14,448 bases of DNA from contig JAAVEX010000046.1 in NCBI GenBank assembly GCA_014801065.1, positions 3,162 to 17,609 on the forward strand, read 5' to 3'. The stretch comes from Barnesiella sp. Its GTDB lineage: Bacteria; Bacteroidota; Bacteroidia; Bacteroidales; Muribaculaceae. The translations under genes were made by a program, and so were the position numbers. Shown piece after piece: positions 1-9,130 of the stretch. How positions within the stretch are numbered: the stretch's first letter is position 1; each line of letters begins with the position of its first letter. The notes under the pieces were generated by a model. That model was not told the DNA's origin and searched no databases. It saw only the letters and a list, made by a program, of their open reading frames with translations.

Positions 1-800
1 ATATCCATTCCGGCATTAACACCGGCGCGAAGATATTCCAGACCGTCGGCCAGAGTATAGGCAAGCTCGATATCGCAAGTAGCACCGGCCTCCTGCATGT
101 GATAGCCCGAGATCGAGATGCTGTTGAACTTGGGCATGTTTTGCGAGGTGTATTCGAAGATATCAGCGATAATACGCATAGAGAATTCCGGCGGATAAAT
201 ATAAGTGTTGCGCACCATGAACTCCTTGAGGATATCATTCTGGATCGTTCCGGCCATCTCTTCAAGCTTAGCGCCCTGTTCGAGTCCTGCATTGATATAG
301 AAAGCAAGCACGGGGAGAACGGCACCATTCATGGTCATCGAAACAGACATCTTATTTAGAGGAATACCGTCGAAAAGCACCTTCATATCGTCAAGCGAGC
401 AGATAGAAACGCCGGCCTTACCGACGTCACCCACCACGCGCTCGTGGTCAGCGTCGTAGCCTCGGTGAGTAGCAAGGTCGAAAGCCACCGACAGGCCCTT
501 CTGGCCCGAAGCAAGATTTCGGCGATAGAACGCATTTGATTCAGCTGCTGTGGAGAATCCCGCATACTGACGGATGGTCCAGGGACGAAGAGGATACATC
601 GCGCTATACGGACCGCGGAGGAATGGAGGCAGACCGGAAACGTAGTTGAGGTGTTCCAGACCTTCAAGATCCTCTTTGGTATATATATTCTTGACGGGGA
701 TAAGCTCCGGGGTGAGCCATTCTTCACCCGTAGCCACGGGAGCCTGCTGCTGTGAGAAGGCATCCTTTACAATGTCGATTGTTTTAAAATCGGGTCTCAT
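1..800 (-). CDS. mutB: Methylmalonyl-CoA mutase large (catalytic) subunit, N-terminal part; gene leaves the window
   Basis: This is the catalytic subunit of adenosylcobalamin-dependent methylmalonyl-CoA mutase, which interconverts succinyl-CoA and (R)-methylmalonyl-CoA in the propionate/succinate route. Only the first 266 codons are present, out of the roughly 715 usual for the family, so this is the start of the substrate-binding TIM barrel and the B12-binding domain lies beyond the left edge. My translation begins [15 protein letters not shown] and includes [27 protein letters not shown] and [10 protein letters not shown]; His234 in the last motif matches the active-site histidine of the family. 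The ATG at 798-800 is the natural start, 35 bp after the mutA stop. There is no Shine-Dalgarno sequence, as is usual in Bacteroidota. No promoter is visible in the 35-bp gap, so it is probably co-transcribed with mutA. The frame is open throughout. Identification is very secure. Confidence 0.96.
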   Translation of the reverse strand, partial: MRPDFKTIDIVKDAFSQQQAPVATGEEWLTPELIPVKNIYTKEDLEGLEHLNYVSGLPPFLRGPYSAMYPLRPWTIRQYAGFSTAAESNAFYRRNLASGQKGLSVAFDLATHRGYDADHERVVGDVGKAGVSICSLDDMKVLFDGIPLNKMSVSMTMNGAVLPVLAFYINAGLEQGAKLEEMAGTIQNDILKEFMVRNTYIYPPEFSMRIIADIFEYTSQNMPKFNSISISGYHMQEAGATCDIELAYTLADGLEYLRAGVNAGMD

Positions 801-835
801 ATTATAATATGTATATTGAGTTGGGTGAATATGGT

Positions 836-2683
836 TTACTTCAAAAGTCGGTCATTAAAATCTCTCAAAGTGTCAAGCACATTGCAGCGAACATGAACGA
901 AATCCTTGATACCGACAGCCTTCAGTTCGTCGGCACATGCGGGAGCGCCGGCCACAACAAATTCGGCACGTCCGTTGAGATATTTAAACGCTTCGGGTGC
1001 GAGAGTGGCATATTCATCATCGCTTGAGCAAAGCACAATGACATCTGCACCTGCTTCGAGAGCAGCATCCACACCCTGCGCCACTGTGTCGAAGCCAAGA
1101 TTGTCAATAATCTCATAGCCTGCACAGCCGAAGAAATTGGTAGAGAACTGGGCGCGAGCCAGACGCATAGCGAGATTACCGATTGTGAGCATAAAAACTT
1201 TCGGACGATTCGAAGCCGCTTCTGTAGCCAGACGAAGAGCTTCAAAATCGCTTGCCGCACGCGAAACCGGAAGAGTCTTGCCTTCTACATTTTCCGTGGC
1301 GCATCCACATCCACAGGCTGATGTTTTCTTAATTTTATCGGCAGCCTTTTCATTGATATTGGGATACTGGTTTGTTCCGAGAAGTATTTCTTTTCTACGA
1401 GCCACGTCGGTGTGACGCTTTTCAGACGACTCGGTGACAGTCTTCTGCACCAGACCTTCGTTGACAGCTGCGAGGAAACCGCCTTTATCTTCAACATCGA
1501 GGAAAAGTTTCCAAGCCTCGGTAGCGAGAGCCACGGTCAGTGTCTCCACATAGTAGCTGCCACCTGCGGGGTCAACCACCTTGTCGAGATGACTCTCTTC
1601 CTTGAGGAGGAACTGCTGATTGCGCGCAATTCTTTCAGAGAAATCGTCGGGTGTCTGATAGGGATCATCAAACGGCACCACAGTGATCGAATCAACACCG
1701 GCAAGCGCTGCCGACATAGTTTCGGTCTGACTGCGAAGCAGGTTGACATGAGCATCATAGATCGTCTGGTTGAAACGCGAAGTAGTAGCATGAACAGCCT
1801 GCTTGGCCGCATCATCGCTCACACCATACTGCTTGGCGATCTGTGCCCAAAGCATACGGGCGGCGCGGAATTTGGCCAGCTCCATAAAATAGTTGCTCGA
1901 TATGCCCATGTTGAACTTGATGCGGCGAGCAGCCTCATCGGCATCAACTCCGGCCTCAGCGAGAAGCGAAAGCCATTCTGCACCCCACGACATAGCGTAG
2001 CCGAGTTCCTGATAGATATAGGCACCGGCATTTGAAAGCATTTCGGAATTGACTGAGAGAACTTTCAGTCCGGGGATATCCTTAACAGTTTCCACGATCT
2101 CTTTGCCCATTGCGGCAATATCACCGGGAAACTCAACGCCATGCTTAAGTGCCTTTTTAAACGGGTTGAAGTCAATAGATCCTTTAAAGGTCTTTTCGGC
2201 ACCAACCGATTTAAGATATTCTGCCACAACCTTGGCAAGCTGCAATGCCTTGCGAGGGCAGCATACGAAGTTCACTTCCACTTTTTCGAGATCGACACCG
2301 TTGAGAAGCGTCTTCACTTCTTCTTCGGTAGCCTCTTTCACCTTGAATCCAAGAGAGTTGATTCCTTTTGTCAACACGTCGAGAGCTTTTGCATTAGCTT
2401 CTTCGGCTGTTTCTGCAATGATTTCCTGGCGGGAAAGCCAGTCATTGTTGGTTTTAGTTCCGCGAACGTAGGGATATTGACCGGGCAGAGAATCAGTCGT
2501 TTTCAGATCAACGATATCTTCAGCACGATACATGGGTTGCACATTGAAACCCTCATTGGTTCGCCAAACAAGTTTTTTGTCGAAAGGTGCGCCTTTAAGG
2601 TCGGCCTCAACCTTTGCTTTCCATTGCTCGGTCGAAACCGCGGGGAATTGATCGAACAACAGCTCTTTGTTTTTTTCTGTCAT
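836..2683 (-). CDS. mutA: Methylmalonyl-CoA mutase small subunit
   Basis: This is the 615-residue non-catalytic partner of MutB, and the two form the heterodimer that isomerises succinyl-CoA and methylmalonyl-CoA. Its length is normal for MutA. The N-terminal two thirds form the TIM-barrel-like domain (for example [13 protein letters not shown] at 371-383 and [20 protein letters not shown] at 257-276). The C-terminal Rossmann-like domain (about 490-615) contains [15 protein letters not shown] at 510-524 but no DxHxxG cobalamin-ligand motif, as expected for the subunit that does not bind B12. The linker carries an unusual cysteine cluster, CGCGC at 457-461. The start at 2681-2683 follows a good -7 promoter element about 50 bp upstream, and mutB follows after 35 bp. 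Function is well supported; the role of the cysteine cluster is unknown. Confidence 0.96.
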   Translation of the reverse strand: MTEKNKELLFDQFPAVSTEQWKAKVEADLKGAPFDKKLVWRTNEGFNVQPMYRAEDIVDLKTTDSLPGQYPYVRGTKTNNDWLSRQEIIAETAEEANAKALDVLTKGINSLGFKVKEATEEEVKTLLNGVDLEKVEVNFVCCPRKALQLAKVVAEYLKSVGAEKTFKGSIDFNPFKKALKHGVEFPGDIAAMGKEIVETVKDIPGLKVLSVNSEMLSNAGAYIYQELGYAMSWGAEWLSLLAEAGVDADEAARRIKFNMGISSNYFMELAKFRAARMLWAQIAKQYGVSDDAAKQAVHATTSRFNQTIYDAHVNLLRSQTETMSAALAGVDSITVVPFDDPYQTPDDFSERIARNQQFLLKEESHLDKVVDPAGGSYYVETLTVALATEAWKLFLDVEDKGGFLAAVNEGLVQKTVTESSEKRHTDVARRKEILLGTNQYPNINEKAADKIKKTSACGCGCATENVEGKTLPVSRAASDFEALRLATEAASNRPKVFMLTIGNLAMRLARAQFSTNFFGCAGYEIIDNLGFDTVAQGVDAALEAGADVIVLCSSDDEYATLAPEAFKYLNGRAEFVVAGAPACADELKAVGIKDFVHVRCNVLDTLRDFNDRLLK

Positions 2684-2732
2684 GATATTAATATAATGTA
2701 TATTACTAAGTATATTTACAAGTAACTGATTG

Positions 2733-2764
2733 CAAAGATAGCTTTTTATTTAAATAACTTGAAA
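2733..2764 (-). promoter_or_regulatory. Bacteroidota-type promoter for mutAB
   Basis: Read on the minus strand, TATCTTTG (2733-2740) matches the Bacteroides -7 consensus TAnnTTTG. TTTC at 2761-2764 lies 20 bases upstream, the right spacing for the -33 TTTG element with one mismatch. The promoter starts only 9 bases after the lptB stop and would give a leader of roughly 45 bases before the mutA ATG. mutAB can therefore be transcribed separately from udk-lptB, although read-through is possible because no terminator is seen between them. Confidence 0.7.
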
Positions 2765-2772
2765 AAGAATCG

Positions 2773-3645
2773 TCAGGAATTGAATTTCTTTCTATTGAAC
2801 ATAAACCCGCGACCAAGATATTTCTCTCTCACCGTAGGATTTTCGGCAAGTTCTTCCGAAGTTCCCTGAAATAAAATCTTGCCATCGAAAAGCAGATACG
2901 CACGATCAGTAATATTGAGCGTTTCGTTGGCATTATGGTCCGTGATCAATATCCCGATATTTTTCTCTTTCAGCTTGTAGACCACGCTTTGAATATCCTC
3001 TACGGCAATCGGGTCAACCCCGGCAAACGGTTCGTCAAGCATGATAAATTTAGGACTGATAGCCAGACAGCGAGCTATTTCGGTTCGTCGGCGTTCGCCA
3101 CCGGAGAGTCTGTCGCCATAATTCTTCCGTCGGTCGGTCAGGTTAAATTCTTCAAGAAGAGTCTCCAGCTTTTCTTTCTGTTCCGCTTTTGACAGCCCGG
3201 TCATCTGAAGCACTGATCGTATATTATCCTCAACGGTCATTTTTCGGAACACCGAGGGTTCCTGAGCAAGATAACCGATGCCAAGGCGTGCGCGCTTATA
3301 CACGGGATACTTCGTGATATTCTTGTCTCCGAGATATATTCTGCCATCATTGGGCGTAATCAGACCAACGGTCATATAAAACGTAGTGGTCTTACCCGCC
3401 CCGTTAGGTCCGAGCAATCCCACGATCTCACCCTGAGTCACATTGATCGACACATGGTTGACCACCGTACGCTGACCGTATTTCTTGATAAGATCCTCCG
3501 TGCGGAGAATCATCTTGCCGTCGTCGGCCGTCTGAGCGTCATTTTCCGCAGCCTGCATCTCCTCATCCAAAAACACCTCATAATCCTCGCGGGTTTCGGT
3601 AGTTTCGGCAGGATCAGTCATCGGATCGTTGATTATTTCGTCCAT
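2773..3645 (-). CDS. lptB: LPS export ABC transporter ATP-binding protein, with an acidic N-terminal extension
   Basis: This is the cytoplasmic ATPase of the LptB2FGC complex that extracts lipopolysaccharide from the inner membrane and drives it to the outer membrane. The ABC motifs are complete: Walker A GPNGAGKTT at 79-87, Q-loop Gln128, signature LSGGE at 180-184, Walker B with Asp204-Glu205, and switch His237. The LptB-type sequence GLLGPNGAGKTTTFYM and FAGVDPIAVEDIQ after Walker B separate it from other ABC ATPases. At 290 residues it is about 45 longer than a typical LptB. Residues 1-44 are strongly acidic and come before the usual family beginning at Met45 (codon 3511-3513). I chose the upstream ATG because it lies 14 bp after the udk stop, as in a tight operon; initiation at Met45 remains possible. 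lptF, lptG and lptC are not in the window. Confidence 0.9.
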   Translation of the reverse strand: MDEIINDPMTDPAETTETREDYEVFLDEEMQAAENDAQTADDGKMILRTEDLIKKYGQRTVVNHVSINVTQGEIVGLLGPNGAGKTTTFYMTVGLITPNDGRIYLGDKNITKYPVYKRARLGIGYLAQEPSVFRKMTVEDNIRSVLQMTGLSKAEQKEKLETLLEEFNLTDRRKNYGDRLSGGERRRTEIARCLAISPKFIMLDEPFAGVDPIAVEDIQSVVYKLKEKNIGILITDHNANETLNITDRAYLLFDGKILFQGTSEELAENPTVREKYLGRGFMFNRKKFNS

Positions 3646-3659
3646 GATATGATGATCGG

Positions 3660-4313
3660 TTATTCTTTAGCGTCGCATTTACAGCCGCCTCCCGAGAGCT
3701 TAGCCTTGCGCAGACGGGCCTCAATATAATCAGTGAGGAGATTCACGGCCACCTTATTGTTGCCACCCTGCGGCACGATAAGATCGGCATAACGTTTCGA
3801 CGGCTCGATATACATTGAATGCATCGGCTTGAGCACATCCTGATAGCGGTTGATCACAGTCATAGGAGTGCGGCCACGCTCTACACAATCGCGCGCAATG
3901 ACTCGTATCAGCCGATCGTCGGCATCCGCATCGACAAACACTTTCACATCCATCATCTCGCGCAAAGTCGGATCGTTAAGCACTAAAATACCCTCCACGA
4001 TCACGACATCACGGGGCTCTACCTCCACGGTTGCTTCCTGCCGCGTACAGGTCAGATAAGAATACGTGGGCACCTGAATGGTCTTTCCGGCCTTAAGTTG
4101 ACGCAACTGATCGACAAGCAGAGTCCACTCAATGGCGGCCGGCTCGTCGAAATTGATTTTGCTTCGCTCTTCCGGCGGGATGTGGCTCGAATCCTTATAG
4201 TAGGAGTCCTGGGGCAACACCGCAACTTCTCCGGGCGGAAGACTATTTATTATTTTATTGACCACCGTGGTCTTTCCGGAACCAGTACCTCCGGCAATGC
4301 CAATTATAAGCAT
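3660..4313 (-). CDS. udk: Uridine kinase
   Basis: Phosphorylates uridine and cytidine with ATP or GTP to give UMP and CMP in pyrimidine salvage; a cytoplasmic enzyme. It has 217 residues, close to the usual 205-215. The P-loop is GGTGSGKTT at 8-16, followed by the uridine-binding DSYYKD at 36-41, PTYSYLTCTR at 82-91, and the typical C-terminal half (RYADLIVPQGGNNKVA at 174-189). Two small oddities are visible. The segment usually written NFDHP reads NFDEP at 54-58. The C-terminus ends in a glycine-cysteine tail, GGGCKCDAKE. It is the first gene of a minus-strand pair with lptB, 14 bp apart, and has a -7 promoter element upstream. The annotation is secure. Confidence 0.95.
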   Translation of the reverse strand: MLIIGIAGGTGSGKTTVVNKIINSLPPGEVAVLPQDSYYKDSSHIPPEERSKINFDEPAAIEWTLLVDQLRQLKAGKTIQVPTYSYLTCTRQEATVEVEPRDVVIVEGILVLNDPTLREMMDVKVFVDADADDRLIRVIARDCVERGRTPMTVINRYQDVLKPMHSMYIEPSKRYADLIVPQGGNNKVAVNLLTDYIEARLRKAKLSGGGCKCDAKE

Positions 4314-4341
4314 AATTACAACGCATTATTATATTACATCG

Positions 4342-4370
4342 CAAAGATAAAAACTTTTCGTCATTTTTCA
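4342..4370 (-). promoter_or_regulatory. Putative promoter of udk-lptB
   Basis: On the minus strand TATCTTTG (4342-4349) is a full match to the -7 consensus TAnnTTTG and is identical to the mutA -7 box. The expected -33 position, about 19-20 bases upstream, holds only TATG-like sequence, so the upstream element is weak. The leader would be around 25-30 bases. Confidence 0.55.
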
Positions 4371-4403
4371 TATCCGAACCGCGGAAAAGTTGAGGATTAT
4401 TAG

Positions 4404-4411
4404 TAGATTTG
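4404..4411 (+). promoter_or_regulatory. Putative -7 element for nfo
   Basis: TAGATTTG matches TAnnTTTG and lies 28 bases before the nfo ATG, in the 126-bp divergent gap shared with the udk promoter. No TTTG-like -33 box sits 19-21 bases upstream, so this is a one-element call. Confidence 0.45.
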
Positions 4412-4439
4412 TGGAAAATTTCCAATAATCATCGATTCT

Positions 4440-5285
4440 ATGAAATATGTAGGAGCCCACGTTTCAGTGGCCGGAGGAGTCAGCAACGCTCCACTCAACG
4501 CCCATAACATCGGCGCAAAATCTTTCGCTTTATTCACCCGAAATCCATCGCGGTGGCAGTCAAAGCCCATCTCTGATAAAGAGGCTGAACTGTTTCGCTC
4601 ACGCTGCGCGGAGCTTGGATATTCCCCCGATGTAATCCTACCCCACGACAGCTATCTGATCAACCTCGGATCGCCCGAAAGCGAAGGTCTTGAAAAGTCG
4701 CGTGCGGCCTTTCTCGACGAGATGAATCGCTGTGAGCAACTCGGCCTGACGCTGCTCAACTTTCACCCCGGCAGTCATCTCAACAAGATAGACATCGACG
4801 CTTGTCTCGACCGTATTGCCGAATCGATCAACATGGCTCTCGATCGCACACAATCCGTTAAGGCCGTGATCGAAAACACTGCCGGTCAGGGATCAAATCT
4901 CGGTTTTACATTTGATCAGATAGCTCGAATTATCGATGGCGTTGAGGACAAGACACGCGTAGGCGTTTGCATCGACACTTGCCATGCTTTTGCCGCCGGC
5001 TACGACCTCTCCTCTCCCGAAGGCTACCGCCGCGCCTGGGATGATTTTGCCGAAAAAGTCGGATGGCAATACTTCAGCGCCATGCACATCAACGATGCCA
5101 AAAAGGGGCTCGGATCTAAAGTGGACCGCCACGCTCCCCTACGCCAAGGCCTGATCGGCAACGCCTTCTTTGAAACAATGATGAACGACCCCCACATGGA
5201 CAACATCCCCCTGATCCTTGAGACGCCCGACGAATCTCTCTGGGCCGAAGAGATCAGCTGGCTCTACAGTCTTCAGAAACCCTGA
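4440..5285 (+). CDS. nfo: Endonuclease IV (AP endonuclease)
   Basis: Cleaves the phosphodiester bond 5' of abasic sites and removes 3'-blocking groups in base excision repair. It is a TIM-barrel protein with a trinuclear zinc centre. Its 281 residues are close to the E. coli enzyme. All nine metal ligands are present at the same residue numbers as in E. coli Nfo: His69 (HDSY), His109 (FHPGSH), Glu145 (ENTAGQG), Asp179 and His182 (DTCH), His216 (HIND), Asp229 and His231 (DRHAP), and Glu261 (LETP). The start ATG at 4440 gives the family's usual opening, [13 protein letters not shown]. It is transcribed divergently from udk and followed by a 148-bp gap before the antiporter gene. Very secure and apparently intact. 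Confidence 0.97.
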   Translation: MKYVGAHVSVAGGVSNAPLNAHNIGAKSFALFTRNPSRWQSKPISDKEAELFRSRCAELGYSPDVILPHDSYLINLGSPESEGLEKSRAAFLDEMNRCEQLGLTLLNFHPGSHLNKIDIDACLDRIAESINMALDRTQSVKAVIENTAGQGSNLGFTFDQIARIIDGVEDKTRVGVCIDTCHAFAAGYDLSSPEGYRRAWDDFAEKVGWQYFSAMHINDAKKGLGSKVDRHAPLRQGLIGNAFFETMMNDPHMDNIPLILETPDESLWAEEISWLYSLQKP

Positions 5286-5433
5286 CCTCCTTTCTCCTGA
5301 CGCAATACTTATCCAGAACTATAAAAAGCAATCGTAATCTTTCCATCCATCAGATCAATAGAATCAGACTCTATAAAAATCAACTCGTAATTTTTTAACA
5401 GCTTCTAATGACCGGCTCAAAATTCTTACATCT

Positions 5434-6825
5434 ATGCTGACAACACTTCTGATCATTTTCGTTGTGGGATATATCGCCATATCTCTCGAACACCCTCTCA
5501 AACTCGACAAAACGGCCACCGCACTGCTGCTGGGCATGACAATGTGGGTCATTTATGCCCTCGGAGCAGATACTCTTGTCGCGGCAGGAGCCGGAGATAA
5601 ATTCGCCACTTACCTTAGCGAGAACCCTTCTCTCGCGTCCGAATCGCTTCACGACAAGGCGCTATCCTACATTCTCAACGTGGACATCATCGAACACCTC
5701 GGAGATATTTGCCAGACAATCCTGTTTCTCATCGGAGCCATGACCATAGTCGAACTGATCGACGTTCATGGAGGCTTCCGCATCATCACCGACCGCATCA
5801 CAACCAAGAGAAAAGTCAAACTATTGTGGATCATCGCATTCACCACATTCTTCATGTCGGCAATCCTCGACAATCTGACTACCACCATCGTAATGATCAT
5901 GCTGCTGCGCAAACTGATAGCCAACAAAAAAGAGCGCTGGCTCTATGCGGCAACCATCATAATTGCCGCAAACAGCGGCGGTGCCTGGTCGCCGATCGGC
6001 GATGTTACCACCATCATGCTCTGGGTGGGAGGAAACGTCACCACCAATTCTCTGATCAGCTACATCCTTCTGCCAAGCCTCGTGTCGATGATTGTACCCG
6101 TATTGATCGTGGCCCGATCTCTTAAAGGAGAGATCACTCCGATGCGCAACGCCGTCAAAGAAGATTCCCACATTTCGTCAGGCGAGCGCAACACAATATT
6201 CTTTCTCGGCGTTAGCGCACTGCTTTTTGTCCCGGTGTTTAAATCCATCACTCATCTTCCACCGTTTATCGGGATGCTCTTCGTATTGGGCGCACTTTGG
6301 GTTTTCACCGAACTGTTCTACAACGGCAAACGACTCGACAAAGCCCGCGAACAGCGCCTGCCCAAAGTGATCTCGCGCGTCGACATGCCCTCTATCCTCT
6401 TCTTCCTCGGCATTCTCATGGCTGTGGCCGTGCTTCAGTCAACAGGCGTTCTGAGCTGGCTTGCCACGATGCTCGACACCCATGTCCACAATGTCTACAT
6501 AATTGATACGCTACTCGGCATACTGTCGTCTATCGTCGACAATGTCCCGCTGGTTGCCGCTTCGATGGGCATGTATCCCATCGCCGATCCCACAGCCACA
6601 GGATATGCCGCCAACTTTGTGGTCGACGGCACCTTCTGGGAACTCCTCTCCTACTGCGCCGGAGTCGGCGGATCGATCATGATCATCGGTTCAGCCAGCG
6701 GTGTAATCGCCATGGGCCTTGAGAAGATCAGCTTCGGATGGTATCTCCGCAATTTCAGTGGCCTTGCACTTCTGGGATATCTTTGTGGTATCGGCGTATA
6801 TATCTTGGAAAAGCTTATATTTTGA
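5434..6825 (+). CDS. nhaD: NhaD-type Na+/H+ antiporter
   Basis: This is an inner-membrane sodium/proton antiporter of the NhaD family (IT superfamily), which expels Na+ in exchange for H+. It has 463 residues and is largely hydrophobic, with about a dozen membrane segments, starting at residues 2-17. The two pseudo-symmetrical signature segments are ILDNLTTTI at 144-152 and SSIVDNVPLVAAS at 365-377; each has the Asp-Asn pair typical of this superfamily. GGAWSPIGDVTT at 182-193 is the characteristic NhaD motif. No clear TAnnTTTG element was found in the 148 bp upstream, so it may be read from the nfo promoter or from one I cannot recognise. The substrate is assigned by family; Li+ transport is also common in NhaD proteins. 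Confidence 0.88.
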   Translation: MLTTLLIIFVVGYIAISLEHPLKLDKTATALLLGMTMWVIYALGADTLVAAGAGDKFATYLSENPSLASESLHDKALSYILNVDIIEHLGDICQTILFLIGAMTIVELIDVHGGFRIITDRITTKRKVKLLWIIAFTTFFMSAILDNLTTTIVMIMLLRKLIANKKERWLYAATIIIAANSGGAWSPIGDVTTIMLWVGGNVTTNSLISYILLPSLVSMIVPVLIVARSLKGEITPMRNAVKEDSHISSGERNTIFFLGVSALLFVPVFKSITHLPPFIGMLFVLGALWVFTELFYNGKRLDKAREQRLPKVISRVDMPSILFFLGILMAVAVLQSTGVLSWLATMLDTHVHNVYIIDTLLGILSSIVDNVPLVAASMGMYPIADPTATGYAANFVVDGTFWELLSYCAGVGGSIMIIGSASGVIAMGLEKISFGWYLRNFSGLALLGYLCGIGVYILEKLIF

Positions 6826-6833
6826 CACACTAC

Positions 6834-6865
6834 GTTGCAAAAAAATGCTTTTTTGATTAATTTTG
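6834..6865 (+). promoter_or_regulatory. Promoter for hisS and probably the aromatic amino acid operon
   Basis: TAATTTTG (6858-6865) fits the -7 consensus TAnnTTTG. GTTG at 6834-6837, exactly 20 bases upstream, is one mismatch from the -33 TTTG. Seven A and six T residues separated by TGC lie in the spacer. The leader would be only about 15 bases before the hisS ATG, too short for a long attenuator. Confidence 0.62.
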
Positions 6866-6884
6866 TCCGAAAAATAATATCAAT

Positions 6885-8252
6885 ATGGCACAGAAACCAT
6901 CTATCCCTAAGGGGACACGCGACTTCGGCCCTATCGAAATGGCCCGCCGAAACTATATATTCGACACTATCCGCAGCGTTTTCCGCTTGTTCGGATATGC
7001 CCCGATCGAAACTCCTTCTATGGAAAACCTTTCGACCCTTATGGGCAAATATGGCGATGAGGGAGATAAACTCCTTTTCAAGATACTCAACTCCGGCGAC
7101 TATCTGCGCGGTGTAGATCCAACGCTGCTTGCCGATGGTGGAGATGCGCTTCATCTCACTCCCAAAATAGCTGAAAAAGGTTTGCGCTATGATCTGACCG
7201 TTCCGTTTGCACGCTTCGTGGTGCAGCACCGCAACGAGCTCCAGATGCCCTTCAAACGCTTCCAGATCCAGCCCGTATGGCGTGCCGACCGTCCGCAGAA
7301 AGGGCGCTACCGTGAGTTCTACCAGTGTGACGCCGACGTTGTTGGATCTGATTCCCTGATCAACGAGATCGAACTCCTTCAGCTCATCGACGAAGTGTTC
7401 CGTCGGCTGTCTGTGCGCATCATCATCAAGCTCAACAACCGCAAAGTGCTTTCCGGAATAGCCGAAATCATCGGACAGCCGGAAAAAATCACCGACATCA
7501 CCGTAGCTATCGACAAAATCGACAAGATCGGACTCGATGCAGTCAAAGCCGAACTGCTCGAACGTGGGATCCCCGCTGAATCGATTGAACGCCTCAGCCC
7601 CATTATCACGATGACAGGATCGACCGAACAGCGTCTCGAAAGCCTCGCGCAAGCACTCGCCCAGAGCCCAACAGGAATGAAAGGCATCGAAGAGTTGCGC
7701 GAAGTCATTAACGCTACCGAAGCGCTCGGACTGGTTGCCGGACTCGAACTCGATGTTTCGCTTGCCCGCGGCCTGAACTACTACACCGGCACTATCATCG
7801 AAGTGAAATCGCGCGATGTCGAAATCGGATCCATCACCGGTGGCGGACGCTACGACAACCTGACGGGTGTATTCGGAATGCCCGGTCTATCAGGTGTAGG
7901 CATATCGTTTGGTGCCGACCGTATTTATGATGTCCTCAATGCGCTCGACCTCTACCCCAAGGAAGCAACCACAGGCACGCAGGTGATGTTTACCAACTTC
8001 GGTGCCACCGAAGCAGCCGCTTCAATGAAGATGCTTAAGCAGATGCGCGATGCCGGAATTCGAGGCGAGATCTATCCCGACAGCGCAAAAATGAAAAAAC
8101 AGATGTCGCGTGCCGATGCACTTGCCATCCCCTACGTTGCCATTGTAGGCGAAAACGAGTTGGCTCAAGGAAAACTGATGCTCAAAAACATGGCCACCGG
8201 CGAGCAGCAATTGCTTTCGGTCAGCGAGGCCATAGACGCAATCAAAGCCTGA
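6885..8252 (+). CDS. hisS: Histidyl-tRNA synthetase
   Basis: Class II aminoacyl-tRNA synthetase that charges tRNA-His. At 455 residues it is slightly longer than the E. coli enzyme (424). Motifs run in the expected order: motif 1 region KGTRDF at 9-14, [10 protein letters not shown] at 101-110, motif 2 around Arg133 and FYQCDAD at 145-151, the histidine-specific signature [10 protein letters not shown] at 293-302, GGGRYDNL at 319-326, and motif 3 GISFGADR at 339-346. The C-terminal anticodon-binding domain follows from about 365. The stop lies 17 bp before pheA, so hisS probably heads the transcript carrying the phenylalanine/tyrosine genes. The start gives [14 protein letters not shown], as is usual in Bacteroidales. 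Secure. Confidence 0.97.
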   Translation: MAQKPSIPKGTRDFGPIEMARRNYIFDTIRSVFRLFGYAPIETPSMENLSTLMGKYGDEGDKLLFKILNSGDYLRGVDPTLLADGGDALHLTPKIAEKGLRYDLTVPFARFVVQHRNELQMPFKRFQIQPVWRADRPQKGRYREFYQCDADVVGSDSLINEIELLQLIDEVFRRLSVRIIIKLNNRKVLSGIAEIIGQPEKITDITVAIDKIDKIGLDAVKAELLERGIPAESIERLSPIITMTGSTEQRLESLAQALAQSPTGMKGIEELREVINATEALGLVAGLELDVSLARGLNYYTGTIIEVKSRDVEIGSITGGGRYDNLTGVFGMPGLSGVGISFGADRIYDVLNALDLYPKEATTGTQVMFTNFGATEAAASMKMLKQMRDAGIRGEIYPDSAKMKKQMSRADALAIPYVAIVGENELAQGKLMLKNMATGEQQLLSVSEAIDAIKA

Positions 8253-8269
8253 ATCCAATCCCCCGCTTA

Positions 8270-9130
8270 ATGGACCGCAATATTACCATACAGGGGATAA
8301 ACGGATGCTTTCACGACGCAGCCGCACGTGAGTACTTTGCCAAGCATCATCCCGACGATTCCGTAAGTGTGATCCCATGCGCCACGTTCGATGATCTGTT
8401 CGCCCAACTTGCCGACGACAGTACGCTTATCGGCATAGTAGCAATCGAAAATACCATTGCCGGCGCGCTTCTGCCCAACCACGAACTGCTCCGCAAAAGC
8501 CGGCTTAAGATCGTTGGCGAGCACAAGATGCGCATATCCCACGTGCTGTGTGCGCTCCCCGGCACACCGATTGAAAGCATCACCGAAGTCAACTCCCACC
8601 CCATGGCCCTTATGCAGTGTGAACAGTTTCTCCACGGTCATCCGTCGATGAAAAAAGCTGAAACATTCGACACTGCCGGCAGCGCCCGCATGATCGCTAC
8701 CGAACGACTTGCGGGCCACGCAGCCATCTGCGGTGAATATGCCGCGCGTCTTTACGGTCTTGAAATCCTTGAAAGCGGTATCGAAACGAATCGCCGCAAC
8801 TTCACGCGCTTCCTGATCTTAGCCGATCCCGATCGCTCGACCTCCCTGCTTCCCGATCGGAAAAGATGCGATAAGGCCTCGATAGTATTCACCCTGCCCC
8901 ACACTCAGGGCGCGCTGTCGAAAGTGCTCACCATTCTCTCGTTCTACGACATGAATCTCTCTAAAATACAATCAATGCCCATCATAGGGCGCGAATGGGA
9001 ATATCGCTTCTATATCGACCTCACATTCGACTCCTACTCGCGCTACTCACAGGCCATTGATGCCATACGCCCGCTGCTCAGCGATTTCCGCTCGCTCGGT
9101 GAATATCAAAGTTGCAAAAATGAAATCTGA
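8270..9130 (+). CDS. pheA: Prephenate dehydratase with ACT domain
   Basis: Decarboxylates and dehydrates prephenate to phenylpyruvate, the committed step to phenylalanine; cytoplasmic. It is monofunctional at 286 residues: a catalytic domain (about 5-185) followed by a regulatory ACT domain (about 203-280). Catalytic-domain motifs are ENTIAGA at 60-66, SHPMALMQC at 109-117, DTAGSARM at 134-141 and NFTRF at 177-181, which contains the catalytic Thr-Arg-Phe. In the ACT domain GALSKVL (214-220) matches the GALxxxL phenylalanine-binding motif, but the usual ESRP segment reads QSMP (234-237). The chorismate mutase domain found in the E. coli P-protein is absent; here that activity is fused to the DAHP synthase two genes on. 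The gene overlaps the next by 11 bp. Confidence 0.94.
   Translation: MDRNITIQGINGCFHDAAAREYFAKHHPDDSVSVIPCATFDDLFAQLADDSTLIGIVAIENTIAGALLPNHELLRKSRLKIVGEHKMRISHVLCALPGTPIESITEVNSHPMALMQCEQFLHGHPSMKKAETFDTAGSARMIATERLAGHAAICGEYAARLYGLEILESGIETNRRNFTRFLILADPDRSTSLLPDRKRCDKASIVFTLPHTQGALSKVLTILSFYDMNLSKIQSMPIIGREWEYRFYIDLTFDSYSRYSQAIDAIRPLLSDFRSLGEYQSCKNEI

Noticed and set aside
1412..2035. A 207-residue plus-strand open frame inside mutA
   Set aside because: It is antisense to a conserved, intact mutA and its translation shows no family features.
5286..5433. Promoter or small RNA in the nfo-nhaD gap
   Set aside because: No TAnnTTTG element, stable hairpin or small reading frame could be supported in these 148 bases.
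6837..6855. A7-TGC-T6 sequence after nhaD as a terminator
   Set aside because: The stem would be only A-T pairs with a 3-base loop. The sequence falls in the spacer of the hisS promoter, so an A-tract is the simpler reading.
6651..7652. A 333-residue open frame on the minus strand across the end of nhaD and the first half of hisS
   Set aside because: It lies opposite two well-recognised genes, has no recognisable motifs and no promoter or operon context. It is a shadow of hisS codon usage.
9057..9119. Upstream start for the aminotransferase, 21 codons before 9120
   Set aside because: The added residues lie entirely inside pheA and do not resemble an aminotransferase N-terminus. The ATG at 9120 gives the expected MKSDIIVPAHRVEEIEEYY beginning.
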